64,000 nt of DNA, taken from Bradyrhizobium cytisi (GTDB lineage Bacteria > Pseudomonadota > Alphaproteobacteria > Rhizobiales > Xanthobacteraceae). Position numbers and translations under genes: made by a program. The stretch's first letter is position 1. Each line of letters opens with the position of its first letter. The notes under the pieces were generated by a model. The model was given only the letters and a program-made list of their open reading frames with translations. It searched no databases and had not been told where the DNA came from. The DNA is taken from the NCBI RefSeq assembly GCF_008123515.1, contig NZ_VSSR01000038.1, positions 49,509-113,508 on the forward strand, written 5' to 3'. Shown here one piece after another: positions 17,148-25,136 of this stretch.

Positions 17148-17164
17148 TGGCCGGACATTTGCAT
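17148..17164 (+). promoter_or_regulatory. Candidate sigma-54 (-24/-12) promoter of gltJKL
   Basis: TGGCCGGACATTTGCAT matches the RpoN consensus TGGCACG-N4-TTGCW at all but two defined positions. GG (17149-17150) and GC (17161-17162) are exactly 10 bases apart. Transcription would start near 17174, 60 bp before the gltJ start. Control by RpoN with an NtrC-type activator would fit an amino-acid importer used for nitrogen scavenging. Confidence 0.5.
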
Positions 17165-17233
17165 ACACGGCCAAGACCTATTTTCGAGACCTACTCAAGA
17201 CGCCTGTGATTGGCGCGTTCGCGCGGGGGACAC

Positions 17234-17965
17234 GTGAACTACCACTGGAACTGGGGAATTTTCTTCGAGCCGAACCCGATGGGGACCGGCACCTATCTCG
17301 ACATGCTGCTGTCGGGACTGGTGCTGACCCTGAAGACGGCGGTGCTCGCCTGGATCATCGCGCTGGTCTTCGGCTCGATCGTCGGCGTCATGCGGACGCT
17401 GCCGTCCAAGGCCGCCGGCTGGTTCGGCTTCTGCTGGGTTGAGTTCTTTCGCAACATGCCGCTGCTGGTGCAGCTGTTCCTGTGGTACTTCGTGCTGCCG
17501 GAATTGTTGCCGAAGTCGACCGGCACCTGGCTGAAGCAACTGCCGAACGCGCCGTTCTGGACGGCGGCCATCGGCATCGGATTTTTCATGTCAGCCCGCG
17601 TCGCGATACAATTGCAGGCCGGCATCGGCTCGCTGCCGCGCGGTCAAAAGATGGCGGCGACGGCGCTCGGTCTCACGACCTTTCAGGGCTATCGATATAT
17701 CCTGCTGCCGATGGCATTCCGCATCATCCTGCCGCCGCTGACCTCGGAGTTCCTCAACACCATCAAGAATACAGCGGTCGCCATCACCATCGGTCTGCTC
17801 GAGCTGACCGGCCAGGCGCGCTCGATGCAGGAGTTCTCTTTTCAGGTGTTCGAGGCCTTTACCGCTGCAACGCTCCTCTACCTCCTCGTCAACGCCGTCG
17901 TCGTGACAGCGATGCGCTTCCTCGAGCGCTGGGTCGCGATCCCCGGCTACATCACGGGGAAATAG
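17234..17965 (+). CDS. gltJ: Amino-acid ABC transporter permease (GltJ type)
   Basis: 243 residues from the GTG at 17234, preceded by GGGGGA; the protein then begins VNYHWNWGIF, the usual start of GltJ proteins. A TTG at 17210 would extend it by 8 residues. It has about five to six membrane segments in the HisMQ fold. The cytoplasmic EAA-type loop that contacts the ATPase is visible as GSLPRGQKMAATALGLTTFQGYRYILLP (split here only by naming: from GSLPRG to ILLP). It lies 4 bp before gltK. Forms a heteromeric inner-membrane channel with GltK. Confidence 0.9.
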   Translation: MNYHWNWGIFFEPNPMGTGTYLDMLLSGLVLTLKTAVLAWIIALVFGSIVGVMRTLPSKAAGWFGFCWVEFFRNMPLLVQLFLWYFVLPELLPKSTGTWLKQLPNAPFWTAAIGIGFFMSARVAIQLQAGIGSLPRGQKMAATALGLTTFQGYRYILLPMAFRIILPPLTSEFLNTIKNTAVAITIGLLELTGQARSMQEFSFQVFEAFTAATLLYLLVNAVVVTAMRFLERWVAIPGYITGK

Positions 17966-17969
17966 CGCC

Positions 17970-18662
17970 ATGTTCAGCAATTTCGATTTCGGGGTTATCA
18001 TCCGCGCGTTGCCCTATCTGTTCTATGAGGGCATGACGTTCACGCTGATGCTGACGGGGCTCGCGGCACTTGGCGGCCTCGTCTTCGGCACCGCGATCGC
18101 CCTGATGCGGCTGTCCGGGTACAAGACGCTCGGCCGTATCGCCGGCGTCTATGTCGACTTCATGCGCTCGCTGCCGCTGGTGCTGGTGATCTTCTGGTTC
18201 TATTTCCTGGTACCCTATATCGGGCAGTGGCTGACCGGCGCCTTGCGGCCGATCAGCGTCGGTGCGTTCGCCTCCTCACTGATCACCTTCATCATGTTCG
18301 AGGCGGCGTACTTCTCCGAGATCATGCGCGCCGGCATCCAGTCGATCTCGCGGGGACAGCCGGCCGCGGCCAATGCGCTCGGCCTGACCTATGCGCAGAC
18401 CATGCGCTACGTCGTGCTGCCGCAGGCGTTCCGCAACATGCTGCCGGTGCTGATCACGCAGACCATCGTGCTGTTCCAGGACACCTCGCTGGTCTACGTG
18501 CTGTCGATCACCGATTTCCTCGGTGCGGCCAGCAAGGTCGCGCAGCGCGACGGCCGTCTGGTCGAGATGTACCTGTTTGCCGCCGTCGTCTACTTCACCA
18601 TTTCCTGTATCGCATCCTTTGGCGTGCGCCGCCTCCAGGCGCGCATCGCCATCATCCGCTAG
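17970..18662 (+). CDS. gltK: Amino-acid ABC transporter permease (GltK type)
   Basis: 230 residues, about five membrane helices. VYVDFMRSLPLVLVIFW and the EAA loop (SISRGQPAAANALGLTYAQ, followed by TMRYVVLPQAFRNMLP) are diagnostic of polar-amino-acid permeases of the GltK/HisM group. It starts 5 bp after gltJ and ends 12 bp before gltL, so the three genes form one tight operon. It is located in the inner membrane as partner of GltJ. Confidence 0.91.
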   Translation: MFSNFDFGVIIRALPYLFYEGMTFTLMLTGLAALGGLVFGTAIALMRLSGYKTLGRIAGVYVDFMRSLPLVLVIFWFYFLVPYIGQWLTGALRPISVGAFASSLITFIMFEAAYFSEIMRAGIQSISRGQPAAANALGLTYAQTMRYVVLPQAFRNMLPVLITQTIVLFQDTSLVYVLSITDFLGAASKVAQRDGRLVEMYLFAAVVYFTISCIASFGVRRLQARIAIIR

Positions 18663-18674
18663 AGCAAGTCGGTC

Positions 18675-19406
18675 ATGATTGAAATCAGCCACGTCAACAA
18701 ATGGTACAGCCCGACCTTCCAGGTGCTGACCGACTGCACCACCAGCGTCACCAAGGGCGAGGTCGTGGTGGTCTGCGGACCCTCAGGCTCGGGCAAGTCG
18801 ACGCTGATCAAATGCGTCAACGCGCTGGAGCCGTTCCAGGAAGGCGACATCAGCGTCGACGGCACCAAAGTCAACGATCCCAAGACCAACCTGCCGAAGC
18901 TGCGCTCGCGCGTCGGCATGGTGTTCCAGCATTTCGAGCTGTTCCCGCATCTGAAGATCATCGACAATCTCTGCCTCGCCCAGCAGAAGGTGCTGGGGCG
19001 GTCGTCCGACAAGGCGGTGGCGAAGGGCATGCAGCTCCTGGACCGCGTCGGCCTGAATGAGCAGGCGCAGAAATTTCCGGCGCAGCTTTCCGGCGGTCAG
19101 CAGCAGCGTGTCGCGATCGCGCGCGCGCTCGCGATGGATCCGATCGTGATGCTGTTCGACGAGCCGACCTCGGCGCTCGACCCTGAAATGGTCAGCGAGG
19201 TGCTCGACGTCATGGTCGATCTCGCGCGCGAGGGCATGACCATGATGGTCGTGACCCACGAAATGGGCTTTGCCCGCAAGGTCGCCAACCGCGTGATCTT
19301 CATGGACCGCGGCGAGATCGTCGAGGATGCGCCGAAGGACGATTTCTTCGGCAAGACGCGCAGCGACCGCGCGCAGAAGTTCTTGTCGAAGATCTTGTCG
19401 CATTAG
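18675..19406 (+). CDS. gltL: Amino-acid ABC transporter ATP-binding protein (GltL type)
   Basis: 243 residues. All nucleotide-binding motifs are intact: Walker A GPSGSGKST (about 35-43), Q-loop FQHFELFPHL, signature LSGGQQQR, Walker B VMLFDEPTSALDPE and switch His in VVTHEMGF. The DIT..LARE spacing and length match GlnQ/GltL ATPases. It energises the GltJK permease for uptake of the ligand delivered by GltI. It is the last gene of the transporter operon; the D-amino-acid aminotransferase follows 188 bp later across a repeat. Confidence 0.94.
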   Translation: MIEISHVNKWYSPTFQVLTDCTTSVTKGEVVVVCGPSGSGKSTLIKCVNALEPFQEGDISVDGTKVNDPKTNLPKLRSRVGMVFQHFELFPHLKIIDNLCLAQQKVLGRSSDKAVAKGMQLLDRVGLNEQAQKFPAQLSGGQQQRVAIARALAMDPIVMLFDEPTSALDPEMVSEVLDVMVDLAREGMTMMVVTHEMGFARKVANRVIFMDRGEIVEDAPKDDFFGKTRSDRAQKFLSKILSH

Positions 19407-19412
19407 CCTCCG

Positions 19413-19518
19413 CCGTCATTCCGGGATGGCCCGAAGGGCCAGGCCCGGAATCCATCGGGCCGCAGTACATGAGGTGAGATGGATCCCGGGCTCGCGCTAC
19501 GCGCGCCCCGGGATGACG
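19413..19518. repeat. Intergenic palindromic repeat, family B (second copy)
   Basis: Begins cgtcattccggga and ends cccgggatgacg, with inner arms cccggaatccat and atggatcccggg. It is the same family as 10024-10131 and lies just after gltL, where it could act as a transcription or mRNA 3'-end barrier. Confidence 0.8.
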
Positions 19519-19594
19519 AAGAGCGGGGTTTATCGCGCTCATCAAATCCCCTATACAGGTCGATAAATCCCCCTTTCCCGCCAGGAGACCAGCC

Positions 19595-20455
19595 TTGGAT
19601 TCGACCGCCTACGTCAACGGCTCATTCGTCCCGCTCTCGGACGCGAAGATCTCGGTGCTCGACCGCGGCTTCCTGTTTGCCGACGGCATCTACGAGGTCT
19701 CGGCCGTGCTCGACGGCAAGCTGGTCGACAACGCCTCGCATCTGGCGCGGCTGGAGCGCTCGGTCGGCGAGATCAGCTTGAGGCTGCCGGAGACGGTCGA
19801 GCGCATCACCGAGATCCAGAAGGAATTGATCGCCCGCAACAAGGTCGTGAACGGCCTGGTCTATCTCCAGGTCACCCGCGGCGCCGACAAGGGCCGCGAC
19901 TTCGCCTTCCCCAAGGGCGACGTCAAGTCGAGCCTGGTGATGTTCACCTCCGAAAAGGACATCATCAACGCGGCTTCCGCCAAGACCGGCATCAACGTGA
20001 TCACGGTGCCCGACATCCGCTGGGAGCGGCGGGACATCAAGAGCGTGGCGCTGCTGGCGCAGGTGCTGGCGAAGCAGGCGGCGGCCGAAGCCGGCGCCGG
20101 CGAGGCCTGGATGCTGCAAGACGGCTACGTCACCGAAGGCGGCTCGTCGTCGGCGTTCATTCTCACCAAGGATGACGTCATCGTCACCCGCAAGAACTCC
20201 AACGCGATCCTGCCCGGTTGCACCCGCAAGGCCGTGGTCGCGCTCGCCGAAGAGCGTCAGCTCCGCGTCGAGGAGCGTTCCTTCACTGTGGAAGAGGCAC
20301 TCGCGGCGAAGGAAGCCTTTGCGACGTCGGCCTCGCTGTTTGTCCAGCCGGTGGTGGCGATCGACGGCAAAAAGGTCGGCGACGGCAAGCCCGGCCCGCT
20401 TGCCGCGCGGCTTCGCGAGATTTATGTGGAGTTCGCCAGGGCGACGGCGGTCTGA
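19595..20455 (+). CDS. dat: D-amino-acid aminotransferase (class IV PLP)
   Basis: 286 residues with a TTG start and AGGAG upstream. Class IV fold-type IV features: YVNGSFVPLSDAKISVLDRGFLFADGIYE at the N-terminus, catalytic PLP lysine K149 in RRDIKSVALLA, and E181 in VTEGGSSSAFI that contacts the PLP nitrogen. The length and GRDFAFP block match D-alanine aminotransferases rather than branched-chain (IlvE) enzymes. Reaction: D-amino acid plus 2-oxoglutarate to 2-oxo acid and D-glutamate. Its position after an amino-acid importer and M20 peptidase suggests catabolism of D-amino acids or peptidoglycan-derived peptides, which is inference. Confidence 0.85.
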   Translation: MDSTAYVNGSFVPLSDAKISVLDRGFLFADGIYEVSAVLDGKLVDNASHLARLERSVGEISLRLPETVERITEIQKELIARNKVVNGLVYLQVTRGADKGRDFAFPKGDVKSSLVMFTSEKDIINAASAKTGINVITVPDIRWERRDIKSVALLAQVLAKQAAAEAGAGEAWMLQDGYVTEGGSSSAFILTKDDVIVTRKNSNAILPGCTRKAVVALAEERQLRVEERSFTVEEALAAKEAFATSASLFVQPVVAIDGKKVGDGKPGPLAARLREIYVEFARATAV

Positions 20456-20468
20456 GCCACACCCACCG

Positions 20469-20570
20469 CCGTCGTCGCCCGCGAAGGCGGGCGATCCAGT
20501 ACGCCGCGGCGGTTGTTATAAACTTCGCTGTCTCTGGAATACTGGATGCCCCGCCTTCGCGGGGCATGAC
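20469..20570. repeat. Intergenic palindromic repeat, family C (cgcccgcgaaggcgggcg)
   Basis: The left half cgcccgcgaaggcgggcgatc followed by cagta is mirrored by tactg then gatgccccgccttcgcggggc near 20540-20570. It lies between the convergent dat and AhpD-like genes and could serve as a two-way 3'-end hairpin. Confidence 0.75.
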
Positions 20571-20597
20571 AGTTGCCCGCGAGGGCGCGTCGCACCC

Positions 20598-21059
20598 CTA
20601 CGCCACCGATGCCTTCACCTTCACCGGATGAACCGCGCGGAACGCGATCGCGATCCTGTTCCAGGCATTGATGGCGCCGATCAGCATGGTCAGGTTCACC
20701 GTCTCTGCGTCGGAGAACTGCGCGCGGACCTCGGCGTAGACGTCGTCGGGCGCGCGCGTTTCCGCGATCAGCGTCACCGACTCGGTCCAGGCCAGCGCGG
20801 CGCGCTCGCGGTCGGTATAGAGCGGGGATTCGCGCCAGGCGTTGAGCAGATAGATGCGCTGCTCGGTCTCGCCGCGCTTGCGGGCATCCTCGGTGTGCAT
20901 GTTGATGCAGAAGGCGCAGCCGTTGATCTGCGAGGCGCGGATCTTGACGAGCTCGATCAGCGATTTCTCCAGACCCGTCGACTGAATCTGCTCTTCCAGC
21001 GCCATCAGCGCCTTCATCGTGTCGGGGGCGGCCTGGTAGAAATTCATGCGGGGCTTCAT
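20598..21059 (-). CDS. AhpD-like / carboxymuconolactone decarboxylase family protein
   Basis: 153 residues. The core ASQINGCAFCINMHTEDARKRGE carries C48-x2-C51 and H55, the AhpD-type redox-active proton-relay motif. The family forms small all-helical oligomers that act as alkylhydroperoxidases, often with efflux or stress genes. It starts 25 bp after the efflux transporter stop on the same strand, with GGAG-type spacing, so it is probably the third gene of the EmrAB-like operon. The actual electron donor is unknown. Confidence 0.87.
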   Translation of the reverse strand: MKPRMNFYQAAPDTMKALMALEEQIQSTGLEKSLIELVKIRASQINGCAFCINMHTEDARKRGETEQRIYLLNAWRESPLYTDRERAALAWTESVTLIAETRAPDDVYAEVRAQFSDAETVNLTMLIGAINAWNRIAIAFRAVHPVKVKASVA

Positions 21060-21084
21060 GGTCGTTCTCCTTTGCTGGGTTGAT

Positions 21085-22704
21085 TCAGTGAGTTCCGCCG
21101 GCCGAGGCCTGGCCGGGCTTCTTCAGGAAGAATACGGCGATCAGGGCCACGATCAGCGCCATGCCGAGCAGGTAGAAGGTGTCGCTAAAGGCAAAGATGT
21201 AAGCCTGCTTCTGAACGGTATGGCCGATCGCGACATAGGCGCGATGCGCTGCGTCGGCACGGTCGAGCACGCCGTGGTTGATGAAATACTGCGTGAGCTG
21301 TTCCAGCCGCATGCGGGTGGCCTGCTCGAACACCGAAACCGACTGCATCAGCACGTTGGAGTGATACTGCTCGCGCTTGGTCAGCACGGTCTGGAGCAGC
21401 GCTATGCCGACGGCGCCGCCGAGATTGCGCATCATGTTGAACAGGCCGGAGGCCGATCCCGCGTTCTCCGGCTCGATGCCGGCGGTTGCCACGGCCGACA
21501 GCGGCGCCATCACCAGCGCCTGGCCGATGGCGCGTACGACGTTGGGCCACAACAGCTGGTCGGCGGCGTAGTCGTTGGTCATATAGATGTTCATGAAGTT
21601 TGAGCCTGCGAACAGCACGAAGCCGACGCCGATGATGATCCGCGCGTCGAACTTCTGCATCAGGCGCGGAACCAGTGGGATCAGCACGAGCTGCGGCAAT
21701 CCGGTCCAGGCCAGCACTGCGCCGATCTGCTCGGCATTGTAGCCCTGGATGCGCGACAGATATTGCGGCAGGATGAACACCGAACCGTAGAGCGCGACGC
21801 CGAGCAGGAAATTGGCGAGCATGCCGAAGCCAAAATTGCGGCGGACCAGCAGGCGCAGGTTCAACAGCGGCTTCTTGACCGTGAGCTCGATGATCAGGAA
21901 CGCGCCTAGCGCCACGACTGCGATGACGGACAGCTTGACGATGAAGGGCGAGCCGAACCAGTCGTCCTTGTTACCTTCCTCCAGCACGGTCTGGAGCGCG
22001 GACAGGCCGATCGCCATGGTGATGATGCCGGCCCAGTCGCCGTCCGCGAGCAACGACAGCTTCATGGGCCTGGCGTCGAGTGCGTACCAGAGCATGCCGA
22101 CCATGATCGCGCCGGGCGCGAGGTTGACGTAGAAAATGTACTGCCAGCCGAAATTCTCGGTGAGATAGCCGCCGATAGTCGGGCCGATCGCCGGCGCAAA
22201 CGTCGCTGACAGCGCGAACAACGCAAGACCCACCGGTTGCTTGGCACGCGGCAGCAGCGTGATGATCAGCGTGAAAGCCATCGGGATCAGCACGCCGCCG
22301 GTAAAGCCTTGCACGGCGCGCAGCACGATCATCTGCGGCAGGTCCTGCGCCAGCGCGCAGGCTGCGGAGAGAATCAGGAACAGGATCGCGTTGGTGAGCA
22401 GATAGATCCGGATCGAGAACACCTGCGCGAGCCAGCCGGACAGCGGGATCACCACGATCTCGGCGATCAGGTAGGAGGTCGAGATCCAGCCGCCGTCGTC
22501 GATGCCGGCGCCGATCGCGCCCTGGATGTCGGCGAGCGAGGCGTTGACGATCTGGATGTTCAGCACTGCCATGAAGGCGCCGAGCGTGGCACCGACCACC
22601 GCGATCCAGGTTTTGGCAGAGACGGCCGGCGCTGCGGGAGCTGCAGCCAGAGCGGGGAGATTGGCGGCGGAAGCGGCGTTGAGGGTCGGTTGAAGCGTGC
22701 TCAT
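21085..22704 (-). CDS. EmrB/QacA-type MFS multidrug efflux transporter (DHA2, 14 TM)
   Basis: 539 residues. The N-terminal region GATLGAFMAVLNIQIVNASLADIQGAIG is diagnostic of the DHA2 family (motif D1), followed by GWISTSYLIAEIVVIPLSGWL and motif C-like FALSATFAPAIGPTIGGYL. Around 14 membrane helices are visible. The protein exports hydrophobic drugs by proton antiport. Together with the HlyD-type protein encoded 60 bp upstream it would form a tripartite pump with an outer-membrane TolC elsewhere. Regulated probably by the divergent LysR gene. Confidence 0.93.
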   Translation of the reverse strand: MSTLQPTLNAASAANLPALAAAPAAPAVSAKTWIAVVGATLGAFMAVLNIQIVNASLADIQGAIGAGIDDGGWISTSYLIAEIVVIPLSGWLAQVFSIRIYLLTNAILFLILSAACALAQDLPQMIVLRAVQGFTGGVLIPMAFTLIITLLPRAKQPVGLALFALSATFAPAIGPTIGGYLTENFGWQYIFYVNLAPGAIMVGMLWYALDARPMKLSLLADGDWAGIITMAIGLSALQTVLEEGNKDDWFGSPFIVKLSVIAVVALGAFLIIELTVKKPLLNLRLLVRRNFGFGMLANFLLGVALYGSVFILPQYLSRIQGYNAEQIGAVLAWTGLPQLVLIPLVPRLMQKFDARIIIGVGFVLFAGSNFMNIYMTNDYAADQLLWPNVVRAIGQALVMAPLSAVATAGIEPENAGSASGLFNMMRNLGGAVGIALLQTVLTKREQYHSNVLMQSVSVFEQATRMRLEQLTQYFINHGVLDRADAAHRAYVAIGHTVQKQAYIFAFSDTFYLLGMALIVALIAVFFLKKPGQASAGGTH

Positions 22705-22764
22705 GGAAGCCTCTCTCGGTTACAGAGACAGGATGCATTAGGCGGATGGTTTGGATAATCAGCG

Positions 22765-23916
22765 TCAGCCGCCGTTCGGTCGCGTCGCGTTGTCGGCGAC
22801 GCTCCTGATCGTCTCGCGTTCGGCCACCACGGTTGCCTTGGTGTCGACGGTCGGCACCGCCGACATGCCGGGCCGCAACAGGCCCGCGAGGCTGTGATCG
22901 TCGAGCACGATCTTCACCGGCACGCGCTGCACGATCTTGGTGAAGTTACCCGTTGCATTGTCGGGAGGCAGCAGCGCGAATTCAAGTCCGCTGGCCGGCG
23001 AAAGGCTGTCGACATGACCGTGCAGCGTGCGATTGCGAAAACTGTCGACACGCAGCTCGACCGGCTGGCCGGCGCGCACATGCGTGAGCTGGGTCTCCTT
23101 GAAATTCGCGACCACATAGACCGCATCAAGCGGCACCACCGCCATCAATTGCGTGCCGGCCTGCACGTACTGGCCGACTCGCAAGCTGCGGGCGCCGACC
23201 GTGCCGTCAACCGGCGCGGTGATCTCGGTGTAGGACAGGTTCAGCTCGGCCTGGTCCGCGACCGCGCGAGCGTGATCGAGCTGCGCGGTGGCCTGCGCGC
23301 GCTGGGTGGTCAGCACGTCGATCTTGCGCTGCGCGGCGACCAGGCCCGACTTGGCGTGCTGCAATTGCGCGTTGCTGGCGCGGAGCGCCGCATCGGTCTG
23401 CTGTGCGCGCTGGATCGTGCCTGAGCCCGACTTCATGAGGTCGTCGTAGCGGGCGCGCTCTTCCTGCGCGAATTTCAGATTGGCGTCGGCAGCCGTGACG
23501 TCGGCGGTGCTCTGCTCGATGATCGGCTGTTGCAGCTGGAGCTGGGCATCGAGGTTGCGAACCGAGGCTTCGGCTGCGGCGACGTCGGCGCGGGACTGGC
23601 CGAGCGCGGCCTTGAAGTCGCGGTCGTCGATCCTGGCCAGCACCTGGCCCGCTCTCACCTTTTCATTGTCGCCGACCAGCACCTGGGCGATGTAGCCCGA
23701 CACCTTCGGGGCGATGATGGTGGAATCGGCCTTCACATAGGCGTCATCGGTCGATTCCAGGTAGCGGCCGGTCGTCAGGTAATCGTAGCCAAAATCGCCG
23801 GCCACAGCGACGCCAAGGGCCAGCGCCAGCCCGAGCGCCGCGCGCTTGATCGCCTGCCGGGACGGCTTCAGGCTGATTTTATCAGTAGTTTCAGCAGTAT
23901 AAGCCGCGTTCGACAT
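22765..23916 (-). CDS. HlyD/EmrA-type membrane fusion protein
   Basis: 383 residues from the ATG at 23916, preceded by GGAGG; the 38-residue upstream extension is rejected. A single N-terminal membrane anchor (ALGLALALGVAVAGDFGYDYL) is followed by STDDAYVKADSTIIAPKVSGYIAQVLVGDNEKV, the standard biotinyl-lipoyl half. Next comes a long alpha-helical hairpin rich in Ala/Gln (about 105-225), then YTEITAPVDGTVGARSLRVGQYV, the second half. It is a periplasmic adaptor linking the MFS pump to an outer-membrane channel. First gene of the efflux operon, divergent from LysR. Confidence 0.92.
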   Translation of the reverse strand: MSNAAYTAETTDKISLKPSRQAIKRAALGLALALGVAVAGDFGYDYLTTGRYLESTDDAYVKADSTIIAPKVSGYIAQVLVGDNEKVRAGQVLARIDDRDFKAALGQSRADVAAAEASVRNLDAQLQLQQPIIEQSTADVTAADANLKFAQEERARYDDLMKSGSGTIQRAQQTDAALRASNAQLQHAKSGLVAAQRKIDVLTTQRAQATAQLDHARAVADQAELNLSYTEITAPVDGTVGARSLRVGQYVQAGTQLMAVVPLDAVYVVANFKETQLTHVRAGQPVELRVDSFRNRTLHGHVDSLSPASGLEFALLPPDNATGNFTKIVQRVPVKIVLDDHSLAGLLRPGMSAVPTVDTKATVVAERETIRSVADNATRPNGG

Positions 23917-24056
23917 GACATCCTCCGGATTCCCCAGACGTCCCGTTCCGAAGGGGCGCTGTTGTCTGGGCAGAAGATGCGCTGTTCCGGCGCTTGTGAT
24001 AATCCGCCAAAAAGCAAAATGATTGTCCACTCATACTGCATAATCCGAGGCGCCCC
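23917..24056. promoter_or_regulatory. Divergent control region, efflux operon / LysR regulator
   Basis: A 140-bp gap with an A/T-rich centre (gataatccgccaaaaagcaa). ATAATCCG occurs twice in direct orientation (near 24000 and 24042). This is the usual site for LysR binding, but I could not single out one T-N11-A box with confidence. Confidence 0.35.
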
Positions 24057-24968
24057 ATGGACCGGCTGACTAGCCTGACCGCTTTCGTCCGGGTCGTTGA
24101 TACCGGCGGGTTCTCCGCCGCCGCCCGCAAGCTCAATATGTCCACGACGATGGTCAGCAACCACATCCAGGCGCTCGAGGAGCGGCTCGGCGCGCGCCTG
24201 CTCAATCGCACCACCCGCAAAGTCAGCGTCACGGAAATCGGCAAGGCCTATTACGACCGCTGCGTCCAGATTCTGTCCGACATCGAGCAGGCCGACGACA
24301 TCGCCGGCGCGTTGCAGTCGGTGCCGCGGGGCACGCTGCGGATTCATTCCGCTACGCACATGGTGCCTTTCGTGGCGGGCGTGGTGGCAAAGCTGCTGTC
24401 GACCTATCCGGACGTGAAGGTCGATCTGCGCATGGGCGAAGCCAATGTCGACCTCATCGAGGAGGGATATGACGTTGCGCTGCGCATGACCCCGCCGCCG
24501 GATTCAAGCCTGATCGTCCGCAGCCTCGCCACCTGGCGTCACGTGCTGTGCTGCTCGCACGATTATCTCGAAAAGCACGGCCGGCTGCAGCAACTCGCCG
24601 AGCTCACCGGCCACAATTGCGGCCGTCACCTCAACTATCCCTTCGGCGACGAGTGGCGCTTCTTCGATCGCAGGGGTGCGCCGGCATCGGTGCGCATCTC
24701 GGGTAGCCTTGTCACCAACAGCGGTGAAGCGCTGCGACGGATGGTGATCGAGGGCGCCGGCATCGGCCTGCTCGCAGGATTCCTGGTGAGCGACGATCTC
24801 GATGCCGGCCGACTGGTGCGCCTGCTGCCGGAATACCGGCCGGTCGAGATGTCGATGAACGCGGTTTATCCGCATCGCCATCACCTGTCGGCCAAGGTCA
24901 GGACCTTCATTGACATGCTCGTGCATCACAGCGCCGAGCAGCAGAAGCTGATCAATCCGTATTCTTAG
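24057..24968 (+). CDS. LysR-family transcriptional regulator (efflux operon)
   Basis: 303 residues. An N-terminal winged helix-turn-helix (residues 1-60; FSAAARKLNMSTTMVSNHIQALEERLGARLLNRTTR) is followed by a LysR_substrate effector domain of the CrgA subgroup (LRIHSATHMVPFVAG..., YDVALRMTPPPDSSL). It is divergent from the efflux operon with 140 bp between, the standard LysR arrangement. It therefore probably controls the pump in response to an unknown small molecule. A cytoplasmic tetrameric DNA-binding protein by family. Confidence 0.92.
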   Translation: MDRLTSLTAFVRVVDTGGFSAAARKLNMSTTMVSNHIQALEERLGARLLNRTTRKVSVTEIGKAYYDRCVQILSDIEQADDIAGALQSVPRGTLRIHSATHMVPFVAGVVAKLLSTYPDVKVDLRMGEANVDLIEEGYDVALRMTPPPDSSLIVRSLATWRHVLCCSHDYLEKHGRLQQLAELTGHNCGRHLNYPFGDEWRFFDRRGAPASVRISGSLVTNSGEALRRMVIEGAGIGLLAGFLVSDDLDAGRLVRLLPEYRPVEMSMNAVYPHRHHLSAKVRTFIDMLVHHSAEQQKLINPYS

Positions 24969-24975
24969 CTGGCGC

Positions 24976-25008
24976 GGTGGGCAAAGGCGCCCTTGCGCCG
25001 TGCCCACC
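24976..25008 (+). terminator. Hairpin after LysR gene
   Basis: GGTGGGCA (24976-24983) pairs with TGCCCACC (25001-25008), with further inner pairing GGCG/CGCC. It begins 8 bp after the LysR stop. There is no long T-run, so it may be a weak intrinsic terminator or part of the adjoining repeat. Confidence 0.45.
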
Positions 25009-25014
25009 ACCTTT

Positions 25015-25101
25015 CGTCATTGCGAGCGAAGCGAAGCAATCCAGAATCTTTCCGCAGTAAGACTCTGGATTGCTTCGTCGCAAGCGCTCCTCGCAATGAC
25101 G
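25015..25101. repeat. Intergenic palindromic repeat, family A (second copy)
   Basis: The left arm cgtcattgcgagcgaagcga with gcaatccaga pairs with tctggattgc and the degenerate right arm ttcgtcgcaagcgctcctcgcaatgacg. It lies between the convergent LysR and amidase genes. The right arm carries a small insertion compared with the other copies. Confidence 0.8.
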
Positions 25102-25136
25102 AGGGTCTTTGGTCTAGGCAAGAAGCTACGATCGCG

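Noticed and set aside
17195..17625. Overlapping minus-strand frames opposite gltJ
   Set aside because: Low-complexity His/Gln/Arg-rich shadows of the permease gene.
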